A stretch of 64,000 bases of DNA, taken from contig JAJDUZ010000027.1 in the NCBI GenBank assembly GCA_022826385.1, positions 62,001 to 126,000 of the forward strand. The letters run 5' to 3'. The notes beneath the pieces were generated by a model. The model did no database searches. It was not told the origin of the DNA and saw only the letters and a program-made list of their open reading frames with translations. A program made the position numbers and the translations under genes. Source of the DNA: Silicimonas sp. Lineage in GTDB: Bacteria > Pseudomonadota > Alphaproteobacteria > Rhodobacterales > Rhodobacteraceae. Numbering within the stretch: the first letter of the stretch is position 1; each line of letters starts with the position of its first letter. Below, piece after piece: positions 56,395-64,000 of this stretch.

Positions 56395-57023
56395 TGTCCC
56401 CTTTCGTCATTGGATTGACCGGCTCCATCGGCATGGGGAAGTCGACCACGGCCCAGATGTTTCGCGATGAAGGTATTCCCGTCTGGGATGCCGATGCTGT
56501 TGTCGCGCGCCTCTATGAAAAAGGCGGCTCTGCTGTTGAGCCTATTCATGCGTTGTGCCCGCAAAGCATCGTTGATGGTGCCGTCGACAAACAAATTCTC
56601 TCGGACTGGATAAAGTCCGACCCCACAGCGCTTACTCGGCTTGAGCAGGTTGTCCATCCTTTGGTCGCTGAAGACCGGCGCACTTTTATTGAAGCTGCCA
56701 ACGAAAAGATTGTCGTCCTCGACATTCCTCTCCTTTTCGAAACTGGCGAGGACCGCAGCGTCGATATGGTTGTCGTCGTTTCGATTGATGAGGCGGAGCA
56801 GAATCGGCGTGTTCTTGCACGGCCGGGCATGACCGAGGACAAGTTTCTTGCGCTAAAGTCCAAACAGATCGCTGATACCGAGAAACGGCGCCGCGCGGAC
56901 ATCGTGATTGAGACGTCATCCCTTGAAGCCGCCCGCGACGCCGTTAAGACTGTCATAGAGCAGGCGAAAGACAGGGCAGAAGATGCGGGAAATCGTTCTC
57001 GACACCGAGACGACGGGGTTTGA
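56394..57023 (+). CDS. coaE: Dephospho-CoA kinase
   Basis: A 209-residue kinase for the last step of CoA synthesis. The P-loop [17 protein letters not shown] is at residues 7-23, [12 protein letters not shown] follows, and [11 protein letters not shown] is typical. The start ATG overlaps the aroE stop by one base. The 3-prime end overlaps dnaQ by 41 bases. Confidence 0.96.
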   Translation: MSPFVIGLTGSIGMGKSTTAQMFRDEGIPVWDADAVVARLYEKGGSAVEPIHALCPQSIVDGAVDKQILSDWIKSDPTALTRLEQVVHPLVAEDRRTFIEAANEKIVVLDIPLLFETGEDRSVDMVVVVSIDEAEQNRRVLARPGMTEDKFLALKSKQIADTEKRRRADIVIETSSLEAARDAVKTVIEQAKDRAEDAGNRSRHRDDGV

Positions 57024-57675
57024 TCCGGAAACCGGCGACCGATTGGTTGAAATCGGCGCGGTTGAACTGAATGGCCACGTGCCAACGGGAAACACTTATC
57101 ACCAATACATCAATCCTGAACGTGACGTGCCTCAGGATGCCGTCGACGTTCATGGCCTGACCTATGACTTTCTGCGCGACAAGCCGGTGTTCTCGAAGGT
57201 TGCGGACGACTTTCTGGCCTTCATCGGTGATGCGAAGCTGGTCATCCACAACGCGGCATTCGATATGAAGTTCCTTAATGCGGAACTGAAGTGGCTGGGC
57301 AAACCGCAACTTCCGTGGGAGCAGGCCATCGACACTCTTGAGATGGCGCGTCGGAAATTTCCCGGCTCGCCAGCCTCGCTTGATGCACTCTGTCGCCGGT
57401 ATGGAATTGATAACTCGGCCAGAACACTGCACGGCGCGCTGTTGGACAGCGAAATTCTGGCCGAAGTTTATCTGGAGCTGATCGGCGGTCGACAGCCGGA
57501 CTTGGTTCTGGCTGACGCAACTCAATCGTCGGGTCCGACAAAATCGATCGAGGTCAAACGTGTCTCGGCGCGGACAACACCCTTGCCGTCGCGACTGACT
57601 GACGCCGAAAAAGAAGCCCACGCCGCATTTGTCAGCGGCATGGGCGAGAATGCGATCTGGTCTAAGCTCAGCTAA
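56983..57675 (+). CDS. dnaQ: DNA polymerase III epsilon subunit (3-5 prime exonuclease)
   Basis: A 230-residue proofreading subunit. The exonuclease motifs are present: Exo [14 protein letters not shown], Exo [18 protein letters not shown] and Exo [17 protein letters not shown]. The C-terminal tail binds the alpha subunit. It starts inside coaE (41-base overlap) and its end overlaps the convergent secB by eight bases. Confidence 0.96.
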   Translation: MREIVLDTETTGFDPETGDRLVEIGAVELNGHVPTGNTYHQYINPERDVPQDAVDVHGLTYDFLRDKPVFSKVADDFLAFIGDAKLVIHNAAFDMKFLNAELKWLGKPQLPWEQAIDTLEMARRKFPGSPASLDALCRRYGIDNSARTLHGALLDSEILAEVYLELIGGRQPDLVLADATQSSGPTKSIEVKRVSARTTPLPSRLTDAEKEAHAAFVSGMGENAIWSKLS

Positions 57676-58159
57676 CTGGCGTCTCGGAAGCCTGTTCCTG
57701 CTGACGTTGCGCCAACTGCTGGCGATAAAGCTGGACGAAATCGATGTTGTCGAGGTTCAGCGGCGGGAAACCACCATCACGCGTCAGATCGCTGACAATC
57801 CGGCGAACAAATGGGAAAATCATCCGCGGGCACCCGATCATCAGGAACGGGTGCAGCTGCTCTTCAGCGATGTTCTCGATGTGAAACAAGCCGCTGTATT
57901 CAAGCTCGAGCACGAACAGAACATCGTCAGAGTCCTTGTTCTTCGAGGTGATGTTGTACTTCGAGACCACTTCATACTGGTTCTCGGCACCACCCTTGCG
58001 ACCGTCCAACGCCACTTGCACCTGAATGTCAGGCTGGACCTGTCCGGCGATGGGCTTCCGGCTCAGAATGTTTTCAAAGGACATGTCCTTGATGAACTGT
58101 CCCAGGATTTTCATCTGCGGCAGTTGCGGTGTTGCGGCGCCGTTCTCGGTCTCGGCCAT
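57668..58159 (-). CDS. secB: Protein-export chaperone SecB
   Basis: A 163-residue homotetrameric chaperone that keeps precursors unfolded and hands them to SecA. The core reads [43 protein letters not shown], then [19 protein letters not shown], with a Gln-rich tail. Length and segments are typical. Confidence 0.97.
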   Translation of the reverse strand: MAETENGAATPQLPQMKILGQFIKDMSFENILSRKPIAGQVQPDIQVQVALDGRKGGAENQYEVVSKYNITSKNKDSDDVLFVLELEYSGLFHIENIAEEQLHPFLMIGCPRMIFPFVRRIVSDLTRDGGFPPLNLDNIDFVQLYRQQLAQRQQEQASETPVS

Positions 58160-58224
58160 CTATGTGTCTCCGTTTGGATTCCTCAAATTCGCGTCTCTCT
58201 ATCTAGCAGAGGCGCAAAAATGGC

Positions 58225-58680
58225 TCAATGGCGCGTCCACCCTGACGGTCCCTTAGGGGCGTCCAGGTCCTCATATTCTGCATCAATGACGGTTTCGGAC
58301 GGGCGCTCGGCGGTCACATACCGTAAATCCTGAACAACAACGCGTTTTCGAATGAATTGAAAAACGCGAGAGCGAACACCGGGGACCATCAGCGAAAGAC
58401 CCAAGGCATCGGTGAAGAAGCCGGGCGTCAACAACAAAGCCCCTGCAAAAAGCACCATCGCACCATGCGCCAGTGGCTCGGTTGGGTCCCGAAGGTCTTC
58501 CATGGTTTCGCGAAGCTGCATCATGACAGCTGTACCCTGCGACCGGATCAGGAAGGTTCCTGCGATTGCGGTCAGGATCACGATTGCGAGCGTTGGAAAC
58601 AGGCCAATCAGCCCGCCAACTTGTATAAACAACGCGATTTCAATGAGCGGAACCGTGAGAAAGAGCAAAAACAGGCGCAT
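58225..58680 (-). CDS. fxsA: FxsA-family membrane protein
   Basis: A 151-residue protein with three to four hydrophobic segments and the FxsA core LFLLFLTVPLIEIALFIQVG and GALLLTPGFFTDALGLSLMVPG, with VRSRV. In E. coli FxsA relates to exclusion of phage T7; the general role is unknown. AGAGGA precedes the ATG at 58680; a longer form to 58761 lacks similarity. The gene next to it is divergent. Confidence 0.9.
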   Translation of the reverse strand: MRLFLLFLTVPLIEIALFIQVGGLIGLFPTLAIVILTAIAGTFLIRSQGTAVMMQLRETMEDLRDPTEPLAHGAMVLFAGALLLTPGFFTDALGLSLMVPGVRSRVFQFIRKRVVVQDLRYVTAERPSETVIDAEYEDLDAPKGPSGWTRH

Positions 58681-58776
58681 TTCATCCTCTTGCGTCAGGG
58701 CGTCCAGTGGACTCACTGCCCTCGTCACCCTACATATGAGGCCGAACGCCCCAAATCCCAAGGCTCGAGAGGATAA

Positions 58777-59439
58777 ATGAGCTCTTCACTGATCCAACTT
58801 CTGGTTCTGGCTGGCATTGCAGTCTTTTTGATCCTTCGCTTGCGCAGCGTACTGGGAACCCGTGAAGGTTTTGAAAAACCTCCCGTTTCTGGTCCTGCGC
58901 CCAACCGTGCTTCGCGCCGCCCCGAGTTCGATGTGATCGAAGGTGGTCCGGATCACGACATCACCGATCACGTCGAGGACGGATCAACCAGCGCAAAGGC
59001 TCTTGCAGCCATGAAAATGGCCGAACCCGGTTTCCAGGTCGGCGTGTTCCTTGAAGGATCGCGTGCCGCTTACGAGATGATCTTGATGGCCTTTGAATCC
59101 GGCGACTTGTCGGAAGTTCGTGATTTCCTGTCAGACGACGTGGCCGAGAGCTTCCAATCGGTCATCGATCTGAGAGCTGAACAGAACCTGACGGTGGAAG
59201 CGAACTTCGTCGGAGTGCGCGAGATCGCACTCAAGGAAGCCGAGTTCGATCGCGCAACGTCCGAGGGCGAAGTCACCGTGCGTTTCGTGGGTGAACTGAC
59301 ATCGGCCGTGAAGAATGCCGAAGGCGAGATCGTCGAAGGCAATCCGAACGAAATCAAGCGTCAGCGTGATGTCTGGACCTTTGCCCGCAAGATGGGTTCC
59401 GACAATCCCAACTGGCAACTGGTCGCCACTGGCGAGTGA
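58777..59439 (+). CDS. Tim44/TimA-family membrane-anchored protein
   Basis: A 220-residue protein with one N-terminal membrane segment (IQLLVLAGIAVFLILRL) and a C-terminal Tim44-like domain (about 85-220) with AYEMILMAFESGDLSEVRDFLSDDV and WTFARKMGSDNPNWQLVA. Tim44-like proteins in alphaproteobacteria are thought to act at the inner membrane in protein handling. AGAGGA lies right before the ATG. It overlaps mltA by four bases. Confidence 0.9.
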   Translation: MSSSLIQLLVLAGIAVFLILRLRSVLGTREGFEKPPVSGPAPNRASRRPEFDVIEGGPDHDITDHVEDGSTSAKALAAMKMAEPGFQVGVFLEGSRAAYEMILMAFESGDLSEVRDFLSDDVAESFQSVIDLRAEQNLTVEANFVGVREIALKEAEFDRATSEGEVTVRFVGELTSAVKNAEGEIVEGNPNEIKRQRDVWTFARKMGSDNPNWQLVATGE

Positions 59440-60463
59440 TGTTCCGTGCGTGTCTTGCGTCGGTCTTCCTGATGTCGACCTTCGCCAGTCTTGCCGATGC
59501 TGAAGCCAAGCTTCTGGATTGGTCCGATCTGAACGGTTGGGCCAATGACGACCATTCCAAAGCGCTGACCGTGTTCCAGGAAACCTGTCGGGATCTGCGT
59601 GACGGCGATTGGCCCGTGATCTGCAAACTGGCCGCCGAAGCCTCGGATGCTCGACTGTTTTTTGAGACGACCTTTCGCCCGGTTCTGGTGACCGATGGTG
59701 AGGAACCGCTTTTCACCGGGTATTATGAGCCGGAGTTGTTTGGCTCGCGCATCAGAAGTGCACGGTTCAACGTGCCTTTGCGGCGACTGCCGGACGATGC
59801 ACCCAGAGAAGGGCGTTGGTTGAGCCGCGCCGAGCTTTCGGCATCCGGAGTTCTCGAAAACCGTGGGCTTGAACTGGTTTGGCTCGAAAGCGAGATGGAC
59901 AAGTTCTTCTTGCAGATACAGGGGTCTGGTCGCGTCCGTTTGAATGAAGGCGGGACAATGCGGGTCGGGTTTGGCGGCAAGAATGGCCACCCCTATCGTT
60001 CCATTGGCCGAGAGCTGGTTCGTCGCGGAGAGTTCGAAGAACATCAGGTTTCGGCGCAGGTGATCCGCAACTGGGTCGAAGATAATCCCGATCGTGGCGC
60101 CGATCTGCTGAACCACAATCCTTCGTATGTTTTTTCCGGGAGGTCAGCGAAGTTGATCCCGAGAAAGGTCCGCTGGGCGCGATGAACCGTTCCGTTACGG
60201 CCGGGCGCAGTATCGCCGTTGATCCAGAATTTGTCCCTCTCGGTACGCCCGTATGGTTGGAAAAAGCAGGCGCGGCGCCGATCCGACGCTTGATGATTGC
60301 GCAAGATACCGGCGCGGCCATCAACGGGGCGCAAAGGGCGGACATCTTCTATGGCACCGGAGCCGAGGCCGGGCGCGAGGCCGGACGGATAAGGGATGAA
60401 GGTCGCATGGTGCAGCTTCTGCCGATCAATGAAGCCCTTGCGATGCTCGATTCGAAGAAATGA
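59436..60463 (+). pseudogene. mltA: Membrane-bound lytic murein transglycosylase A, split by a frameshift
   Basis: The first reading frame (59436-60185, 249 residues) starts MMFRACLASVFLMSTFASLA, a signal peptide, and carries the MltA barrel domain with FTGYYEPELFGSR and FFLQIQGSGRVRLN. It shifts frame at a T6 run (60130-60135). Adding one T would read on through FFREVSEVDPEKGPLGAMNR into the second frame (60182-60463, 93 residues), which holds the 3D domain with SIAVDPEFVPLGTPVW and the AQDTGAAINGAQRADIFYGTG segment containing the catalytic aspartate. As written, the first piece ends with nonsense residues and lacks the catalytic Asp. The second piece starts with ATG overlapping the first stop (ATGA). 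It is either a true frameshift, a sequencing error, or a slippage site. Confidence 0.9.
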
Positions 60464-61026
60464 CGCGAAAGGGACGACGGCTCAGCTCGGAAGAAGAGCG
60501 GCTTTGGCAAAAGATAACTGACACGACAACCCCGCTAAATCCGCGGACGGCAGCGTCGCCAATCCTGCAGAACAAACCAAGTGAGGTCGAGGCTCCTTCG
60601 CCACCAAAGCAAATTCCGGCGTTTCGAATTGGCGAGAAGTCCAAGGGACCAAAAACGGAAACACGGGTTGTGCTGCCCGACCAGCCTTTGCGTATGGATC
60701 GCAAGGCGTTCGCCAAGATGTCCAAAGGCAAAAGCTCGCCCGAGGCACGGATCGATCTGCACGGAATGACGGTCGACGTGGCGCACTCGGCGCTGCGGGC
60801 ATTTCTTCTGCGCAGCCATGCCGAGGGCAAACGCCTGGTCCTCGTCATCACCGGCAAAGGTCGGCAAGCCGACCCAAGCGGTTTTGGCCAAGGCATGGGA
60901 ATTCTGCGTCGGCAGGTGCCCCATTGGCTTGAGCAGCCGCCGTTGCGACAGATCATTCTGCAAACAGCCCAAGCCCACAAAACCCATGGCGGATCAGGCG
61001 CGCTTTATGTCTATCTTCGAAGGTAA
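60460..61026 (+). CDS. Smr-domain protein
   Basis: A 188-residue protein with a basic, disordered N-terminal half (about 1-90) and a C-terminal Smr domain with ARIDLHGMTVDVAHSALRAF, VLVITGKGRQ and HKTHGGSGALYVYLRR. Smr domains have nicking or RNA-cleavage activity in some families. It overlaps mltA by four bases and the convergent MFS gene by 33 bases. Confidence 0.9.
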   Translation: MTRKGRRLSSEEERLWQKITDTTTPLNPRTAASPILQNKPSEVEAPSPPKQIPAFRIGEKSKGPKTETRVVLPDQPLRMDRKAFAKMSKGKSSPEARIDLHGMTVDVAHSALRAFLLRSHAEGKRLVLVITGKGRQADPSGFGQGMGILRRQVPHWLEQPPLRQIILQTAQAHKTHGGSGALYVYLRR

Positions 61027-62232
61027 CCGTTCGGCGGCCGCATTGACGGTGGTCCAGACGAGGCCCATCGAGATCAGGAAATAGATCGCGATGCCGAACA
61101 TCTGATCGGGAAAGACATATCCAAGGTCGATCAGCGCGCCGCTTATTCCAGGACCAATCGCTGAGCCGAAAACCATGATGCTGGCGGACGTGGCTTTGAT
61201 CGCACCGATATGTCGCGTTCCGAAATACTCAGCCCAAAAGGCGGTAATCAGCGACGCCTGCATGCCGGTTGCCATCCCGAAGACGACAAAAGCCGCGAAA
61301 GCAAAACTTAGGCTGTCTGCAAATCCCAGCATCAGGAATCCTAGTACCCAGGTCAGTGGGAAGACCTGCAACAGCCGTCCCGAACCAAAGCGATCGATCA
61401 AGGCACCAGTGATCAGCGTCACGATAACGGACACAAGCGTCATTACCGGGATCAGTGCCAGATACTCGACCAAGGGCCAGCCTTTGACATCAGCGATGTG
61501 GACTTGCTGGAAAAACAGCGCCGTTCCCCAAGCCGGAGGTCCAAGCAGAAGCGGCAGCAACATCCAGAAGAACCGCGACCTGACAACTTCGACACGAGTC
61601 CAATGACGGCCATCTATCCCAACCGATTGCGTCTCTTCCGTCACTGACTGCGGTGTTCGTTCTTGGTTCAGCAACCAGAGAACAAGCGGAAAGCAAATCA
61701 TCAGGAAAACAGCAGACGCATACCACAGGTGATGCCAGTTGAAGATCAGAAGCAGCGCGGCAAACAAAACGGGGATGGCAGCTTGGCCCAGCCAGAAGCC
61801 CATTGCCGTGATTGAAAGCGCCAACCCACGGCGACCCGCAAACCAACGGGCCATCGACACCATCGCCAGTTGAAAAATCATGCCCTGCCCAAGGAACCGC
61901 AAGAAGAAGACGATCAGCAAAAGACCCATGATGCTTCGGTTTGCGCCCATTGCCACGCATGTCAGCGCCAATCCCGGCATGACGAACCACGCAAGAGTTC
62001 GCGCACGGAAGTGGTCGGTCAGGGCGCCTGCCCAGAACATCACGACCGCTGACGCTGCTGTGCCCAAAGTATAAAGAAGGCCCCACTGACCTGGCGAAAG
62101 CGCAAACTCTGTCATGATCTGGGCTGCGAAGATCGAAATGAAGAAGGTTTGTCCGAAGCTGGAATTCAGCGTCAGAACAACCCCGGCTGACAGGAAGCGT
62201 GCATTGTCGCGAAGGAAAGCAAGCGGGGACAT
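60994..62232 (-). CDS. MFS transporter
   Basis: A 412-residue major facilitator with about 12 membrane segments. The loop motif in the first half reads FWAGALTDHFRARTLAWF, and a related loop ALIDRFGSGRLLQVF is in the second. The substrate is unknown; related proteins move organic anions. Its 3-prime end runs 33 bases into the Smr gene on the other strand. Confidence 0.88.
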   Translation of the reverse strand: MSPLAFLRDNARFLSAGVVLTLNSSFGQTFFISIFAAQIMTEFALSPGQWGLLYTLGTAASAVVMFWAGALTDHFRARTLAWFVMPGLALTCVAMGANRSIMGLLLIVFFLRFLGQGMIFQLAMVSMARWFAGRRGLALSITAMGFWLGQAAIPVLFAALLLIFNWHHLWYASAVFLMICFPLVLWLLNQERTPQSVTEETQSVGIDGRHWTRVEVVRSRFFWMLLPLLLGPPAWGTALFFQQVHIADVKGWPLVEYLALIPVMTLVSVIVTLITGALIDRFGSGRLLQVFPLTWVLGFLMLGFADSLSFAFAAFVVFGMATGMQASLITAFWAEYFGTRHIGAIKATSASIMVFGSAIGPGISGALIDLGYVFPDQMFGIAIYFLISMGLVWTTVNAAAERLPSKIDIKRA

Positions 62233-62283
62233 GCCCCCTGTGTCTGCGTCTTGGGTCCGAAAGGAAAGACCAATTCGCGAGCG

Positions 62284-63597
62284 TCAGAGCATATAGCGCC
62301 CCATGTCCGACCCCTTCACAAGCTCGCCCAGGTTCTGCTCGACGAAATCGGCATTGACGGTGACCTCATCCCCAGATCGGTCGGGTGCCGTGAAGGACAG
62401 ATCTTCAAAGACCCGCTCCAGAACGGTGTAAAGCCGCCGCGCGCCAATGTTTTCAACGGTCTGGTTCACATCAGCCGCGATCCGCGCCAAAGCGGCGATA
62501 CCATCGTCGGTGAAGCTGACGATGACGTCTTCGGTTCCCATCAGTGCAGTGTATTGGCGGGTCAGGGCGTTGTCTGTTTCGGTCAGGATCCGAACGAAAT
62601 CCTCCTCGGTCAGCGCGCGCAGATTGACCCGGATCGGCAAGCGGCCTTGCAATTCCGGCAATAGGTCAGACGGCTTGGCGATGTGGAATGCACCGGACGC
62701 AATGAACAGGATGTGGTCCGTCTTGACCGGGCCGTACTTCGTCGAGACTGTGGTTCCTTCGATCAACGGCAGCAGGTCGCGCTGAACACCTTCGCGCGAT
62801 ACGTCGGCACCCCGGGTCTCGGACCGCGCGGTCACCTTGTCGATCTCGTCCAGGAAGACGATGCCGTTCTGTTGAACCGCTTCAAGCGCGGCCTTTGTCA
62901 CTGTTTCATCGTCCAGAAGCTTGTCGGCTTCTTCCCCGATCAGAACTTCATAGCTTTGAGCGACGGTCATGCGTTTCTTGACGGTCCGCCCGCCGAAACC
63001 CTTGCCGAACAAAGCCCCAAGGTCCATCGCCATACCGCCGCCCTGCCCCGGCGGCATGCCCGGCAGCTCAAGCCCTTGCAGCGGATTGCTTTGATCGCGC
63101 AGCTCAAGCTCGATGACCGTATCGTCCAACTCGCCACGCTTCAGCTTATCGCGGAACATCTCCAGCGTTTGCTCGCGTGCGTTCTCTCCGGCGATTGCAG
63201 CCAGAACGCGATCTTCGGCCGCGCGCTGGGCGTTGGCTTTGACATCTTCACGCATCAATTCGCGTGTCATCGTGATCGACGCTTCGACAAGATCGCGAAT
63301 GATCTGTTCCACGTCCCGCCCGACATAGCCCACTTCGGTGAACTTCGTCGCCTCAACCTTCAGAAAAGGTGCGCGCGCCAGCTTTGCCAGGCGGCGGCTG
63401 ATCTCGGTTTTGCCGACGCCGGTGGGCCCGATCATCAGGATGTTCTTGGGATAGACCTCGTCTCGCAGATCGTCCTCCAACTGCTTCCGACGCCAGCGGT
63501 TCCGCAAGGCAACGGCAACGGCGCGTTTGGCATCCTTCTGCCCAACGATGAAGCGGTCGAGTTCGGAAACGATTTCACGCGGCGTGAGGTCAGTCAT
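62284..63597 (-). CDS. hslU: ATP-dependent protease ATPase subunit HslU
   Basis: A 437-residue AAA+ unfoldase partner of the HslV peptidase. It starts [20 protein letters not shown] and has Walker [19 protein letters not shown], the GYVGRDV pore loop, the Walker [12 protein letters not shown], and ends [15 protein letters not shown], the C-terminal segment that docks HslV. The ATG at 63597 is chosen over an in-frame start at 63648. hslV would be expected nearby but is not in the window. Confidence 0.97.
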   Translation of the reverse strand: MTDLTPREIVSELDRFIVGQKDAKRAVAVALRNRWRRKQLEDDLRDEVYPKNILMIGPTGVGKTEISRRLAKLARAPFLKVEATKFTEVGYVGRDVEQIIRDLVEASITMTRELMREDVKANAQRAAEDRVLAAIAGENAREQTLEMFRDKLKRGELDDTVIELELRDQSNPLQGLELPGMPPGQGGGMAMDLGALFGKGFGGRTVKKRMTVAQSYEVLIGEEADKLLDDETVTKAALEAVQQNGIVFLDEIDKVTARSETRGADVSREGVQRDLLPLIEGTTVSTKYGPVKTDHILFIASGAFHIAKPSDLLPELQGRLPIRVNLRALTEEDFVRILTETDNALTRQYTALMGTEDVIVSFTDDGIAALARIAADVNQTVENIGARRLYTVLERVFEDLSFTAPDRSGDEVTVNADFVEQNLGELVKGSDMGRYML

Positions 63598-63610
63598 TCG
63601 GACGTCCTGT

Positions 63611-64000
63611 TCAGTGTGCAGGAGGGAGATAGTTGCGCAAACGGCCAAGGGGAAGTCCGTTCAGGAACATCGCCCGAATTCGGGCCCAGAACGCACCAAG
63701 AAAAACAAGAAAAACGCCAAGTCCAAGGATGACCGCCGCACCGCTTGAGTCTTCGAGCGCGGGGTTCAGTGTGAGAAGGACCGACACCACATAGGCGATT
63801 GCCGCAAGAAGGAAGCTTCGCCGGTCGATGACGATGGCCACGATCGCGAAAGCCGCCATGGCGACGAGGATCACTGAATATTTCGGCCCGGCCTCGTTCG
63901 AAAGGATCGAGAGCGCCACGGTGTTGATGATCATCGGGGCGGCCACGAGATGCAGCCAGAAGCCTTGGGCTGACCGACGTGTCACCCGGTGCGGGTCCGA
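63611..64000 (-). CDS. Multi-pass membrane protein, C-terminal part (cut by the window edge)
   Basis: At least 124 residues with about four hydrophobic segments ([45 protein letters not shown] and [21 protein letters not shown]). The frame stays open past the window end; residues [20 protein letters not shown] suggest that a GTG at 63985 is an internal codon rather than the start. No function could be assigned. It lies 13 bases before hslU on the same strand. Confidence 0.6.
   Translation of the reverse strand, partial: SDPHRVTRRSAQGFWLHLVAAPMIINTVALSILSNEAGPKYSVILVAMAAFAIVAIVIDRRSFLLAAIAYVVSVLLTLNPALEDSSGAAVILGLGVFLVFLGAFWARIRAMFLNGLPLGRLRNYLPPAH

Overview
The window is a contiguous piece of the main chromosome of an alphaproteobacterium, most likely a member of the Rhodobacteraceae (Roseobacter group). 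The evidence is the gene content and order: the chromosome-maintenance neighbourhood hemJ-rho-mnmE-mnmG-rsmG-parA-parB on one side of an AT-rich gap and maf-aroE-coaE-dnaQ-secB-fxsA-tim44-mltA-smr on the other; hrcA-grpE next to rph-rdgB-hemW; glycolate oxidase glcDE; ubiE-ubiB next to mutM; HemJ in place of HemG/HemY; and high-GC coding sequence throughout. No rRNA, tRNA, CRISPR array, insertion sequence or prophage was recognised.

Layout. 1-9.6 kb: a minus-strand block with glcE (cut by the window edge), glcD, a LysE-type exporter, recF, dnaN, then a plus-strand photolyase/cryptochrome, a DM13 protein, a TauE/SafE permease, dnaA, a rhodanese and rpsT with an intrinsic terminator. 9.7-13.9 kb: enoyl-CoA hydratase, mutM, ubiE and ubiB. 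13.9-17.2 kb: a small flagellar island (flgD, fliK, a FlgJ-type rod-binding protein, a FlgN-like protein and a motB 5-prime remnant). 17.3-28.8 kb: the accessory part, with a sugar-acid dehydratase, an AhpD-like protein, a 1553-residue RTX/LamG/PA14-like protein, a tightly coupled tungstate-uptake operon with its own regulator, and a free-standing phytochrome-like PAS-GAF protein. 28.9-37.6 kb: a two-gene ABC exporter, cca, two NUDIX hydrolases, hslO, and a divergent pair of a response-regulator/PP2C phosphatase and an Hpt protein. 37.7-47.2 kb: argG, a sulfotransferase-like gene, exported msrA, mutS, grpE-hrcA, rph-rdgB-hemW. 47.2-57.7 kb: parB-parA-rsmG-mnmG-mnmE-rho-hemJ, the probable replication origin, then maf-aroE-coaE-dnaQ. 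57.7-64 kb: secB, fxsA, a Tim44-like protein, a frameshifted mltA, an Smr protein, an MFS transporter, hslU and a membrane protein cut by the window edge.

How it works together. The gap at 54.57-54.97 kb is the best candidate for oriC: it carries DnaA-box-like 9-mers and an AT-rich inverted repeat, transcription runs away from it on both sides, and it sits in the gene context known for alphaproteobacterial origins. Two perfect 16-bp parS palindromes lie 3.3 and 5.2 kb from it, each embedded in the start region of a coding gene (mnmG and rsmG), with parA and parB immediately beyond. dnaA, dnaN and recF are about 46-52 kb from this origin rather than beside it.

The main items for a second look are the internally duplicated RTX protein with an uncharacterised repeated module and an acidic C-terminus, the stand-alone phytochrome-like PAS-GAF protein, the single-base frameshift in mltA, the motB remnant, the tungstate operon with a terminal regulator, the phosphatase/Hpt pair, and the very frequent overlap of stop codons at convergent gene ends.
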